DNA of 64,000 bases from the NCBI RefSeq assembly GCF_014201825.1, contig NZ_JACHFJ010000001.1, forward strand, positions 434,001 through 498,000, in the 5' to 3' direction. Shown piece after piece: positions 62,537 through 64,000 of the stretch (the first letter of the stretch is position 1; each line of letters starts with the position of its first letter). Source of the DNA: Acidocella aromatica (GTDB lineage Bacteria; Pseudomonadota; Alphaproteobacteria; Acetobacterales; Acetobacteraceae). The translations under genes and the position numbers were made by a program. The notes below the pieces were generated by a model. The model was not told where the DNA came from. It did not search any database and was given only the letters and a program-made list of their open reading frames with translations.

Positions 62537-64000
62537 ATGCAGTTCGACGCTGTATTGCTGCCGTCCCGCCGTGCCGCCATGGTCGCCCAAGGTCATTGGC
62601 GCGACCGTACCATCAACGACTCTCTTGACGAGTGCCTTCGGACCTGCCCGGACAAGGTGGCGCTGACCGCCTACCGGGTAGAGGTGGGCGATGTAAAACG
62701 CTTCACCTATGCCGAGATGGCACGAATGGCGGACCGTATCGCCGTGGGCCTCACGCGCCTTGGCATCGGCAAGAACGATGTCGTAGCCTGCCAACTGCCG
62801 AACTGGTGGCAATTCTCGCTGCTCTACCTTGCCTGTTCGCGCATCGGCGCGGTGATGAACCCGCTAATGCATATTTTCCGCGAGCACGAGCTGCGCTTCA
62901 TGCTCGGCCATGCCGAGACGAAGCTGATTGTCGTGCCGCGGCGGTTCCGTAATTTCGACTACGAGAGCATGGCCAAGGGGTTGCAAGCGGAGCTCCCCGC
63001 GCTGCGTCAGATCGTGGTGGTGGATGGCGAAGGTCCTGACAGTTTCAACGCCCTGCTCAGCGGCCCGGCTTGGGAGACCGAACCGGATGCGGCTGCGATC
63101 CTCACCGCCCATCGCCCCAACGGCGATGATATCACCCAGCTGCTCTACACCTCCGGCACGACGGGCCAGCCCAAGGGCGTGATGCACAGCGCCAACACGC
63201 TGTTCTCCAACATCATTCCTTATTCACAACGGCTGCGCCTGGGTACCGATGACATCATCCTCATGGCCTCGCCAATGGCGCACCAGACCGGCTTCGCCTA
63301 CGGGCTGATGATGCCGATCATCCTGCACGCCAGCGCGGTGCTGCAGGATATCTGGCAGGTGACGAAGGCGGTGGAAATCATCAGCGCCGAACATGTGACC
63401 TTCACCATGGCCTCCACGCCGTTCCTCACGGACCTCACGCGCGAGGTGGCGGAGACAGGCAAGACTGTGCATTCACTGCGCAGCTTCCTCTGCGCTGGCG
63501 CGCCCATCCCGAGTCCGCTCGTGGAGCAGGCGCAAAAAGTGCTGGGGCTGAAGATCGTCTCCGCCTGGGGGATGACCGAGAACGGCGCGGTGACGCTGAT
63601 TGATCTCGACGACGCTGACGAACGCGCCGTCAACACGGATGGCAAGCCGCTGCCAGGTGTGGAGATCAAGATCGTCGACACCACAGGCGCACAAGCGCCT
63701 GCCGGCACCGAGGGTAAACTGCTGGTCCGCGCCTGCTCGAATTTCGGCGGCTATCTTAAATCCTCGCATCTCAACGCCATGGATGAAGATGGATGGTTCG
63801 ATAGCGGTGATCTCGCGAGGATGGATGAGCGCGGCTATATCCGTATCACCGGGCGCAGCAAGGATGTGATCATCCGCGGCGGCGAGAACATCCCGGTCGT
63901 CGAAATTGAGGCGCTGCTCTACAACCACCCAGACATCGCCGCTGTCGCCATCGTCGGCTACGAAGATGCGCGCATGGGCGAACGGGCCTGCGCCTTCGTG
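62537..64000 (+). CDS. aliA: Cyclohexanecarboxylate-CoA ligase AliA (partial, runs off the right edge)
   Basis: ATG 62537 (GAGGAAAA upstream) opens a frame without a stop to the window end, 488 residues. Adenylate-forming motifs: LLYTSGTTGQPKGVMHS (A3), VSAWGMTENGAVTLID (A5), GWFDSGDLARMDERGYI (A7) and GRSKDVIIRGGENIPVVEIE (A8). It is an acyl-CoA synthetase that activates the alicyclic or related acid. The assignment as AliA follows from the operon; the final ~60 residues including the A10 lysine are outside the window. Confidence 0.88.
   Translation, partial: MQFDAVLLPSRRAAMVAQGHWRDRTINDSLDECLRTCPDKVALTAYRVEVGDVKRFTYAEMARMADRIAVGLTRLGIGKNDVVACQLPNWWQFSLLYLACSRIGAVMNPLMHIFREHELRFMLGHAETKLIVVPRRFRNFDYESMAKGLQAELPALRQIVVVDGEGPDSFNALLSGPAWETEPDAAAILTAHRPNGDDITQLLYTSGTTGQPKGVMHSANTLFSNIIPYSQRLRLGTDDIILMASPMAHQTGFAYGLMMPIILHASAVLQDIWQVTKAVEIISAEHVTFTMASTPFLTDLTREVAETGKTVHSLRSFLCAGAPIPSPLVEQAQKVLGLKIVSAWGMTENGAVTLIDLDDADERAVNTDGKPLPGVEIKIVDTTGAQAPAGTEGKLLVRACSNFGGYLKSSHLNAMDEDGWFDSGDLARMDERGYIRITGRSKDVIIRGGENIPVVEIEALLYNHPDIAAVAIVGYEDARMGERACAFV

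Noticed and set aside
1..64000. CRISPR arrays, tRNA or rRNA genes, prophage or transposase genes
   Set aside because: I looked for regular spacer repeats, cloverleaf-type segments, and integrase or transposase motifs and found none convincing.

Overview
The window is G+C-rich, densely packed bacterial chromosome with many 1-4 nt stop/start overlaps. Gene content (alphaproteobacterial-style Fur, HutC and BadR-type sites, RND efflux, hut, BadHI-AliAB, BMP-type ABC) suggests an alphaproteobacterium, perhaps Acetobacteraceae/Rhodospirillales. The family guess is inference from content only. No rRNA, tRNA, CRISPR array, prophage or insertion sequence was seen.

Layout. (1) 1-10.7 kb: a cut-off secreted phosphoesterase gene diverges from a type II secretion locus, gspE-F-H-I-J-L-M-N/C-D-K. 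The major pseudopilin gspG lies inverted at its 3' end, followed by a small lytic transglycosylase. (2) 10.7-17.2 kb: a tripartite RND efflux operon (MFP, pump, outer-membrane factor) divergent from its tetR, with an operator over the -10. (3) 17.2-23.4 kb: an iron region with an FbpABC-type ferric ABC transporter, a secreted beta-propeller protein and an EfeB/DyP peroxidase. Two Fur-box-like palindromes sit at the two promoters. (4) 23.5-24.5 kb: one compositionally foreign DUF4238 gene. (5) 24.6-32.4 kb: a full five-step histidine utilisation set (hutI-H-G-U-D leftward, hutF-hutC rightward) around a perfect HutC-type palindrome. (6) 32.3-40.8 kb: a leftward seven-gene operon (NitT/TauT-type ABC transporter, HisD-like dehydrogenase, HisC-like aminotransferase, SDR, APH-fold kinase). 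Its promoter region carries the identical palindrome plus a second one. A truncated alcohol dehydrogenase remnant and an FMN hydroxyacid oxidase gene diverge from it. This is the best candidate for an undescribed system: an accessory HutC-regulated pathway that may feed histidine-like compounds into hut. (7) 40.8-45.4 kb: methionine/one-carbon genes metF, an ArsR-methyltransferase regulator, and metE behind a cobalamin riboswitch. (8) 45.4-51.1 kb: a chemoreceptor with a C-terminal xWxxF tether and an Mla/MCE lipid-transport operon with a STAS-permease fusion. (9) 51.2-58.9 kb: a methyltransferase, a BMP-family nucleoside/purine ABC transporter, an IPNS-like oxygenase and a divergent adenine deaminase. 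(10) 58.9-64 kb: badR-badH-badI-aliB-aliA for cyclohexanecarboxylate degradation; aliA runs off the right edge.

Most leftward/rightward gene pairs are organised around palindromic operators that can be read directly, so regulation is unusually visible here: TetR at 16.5 kb, Fur-like at 19.6 and 23.3 kb, HutC-like at 30.3 and 39.5 kb, ArsR-linked at 42.7 kb, an unassigned site at 57.8 kb and BadR-like at 59.7 kb.
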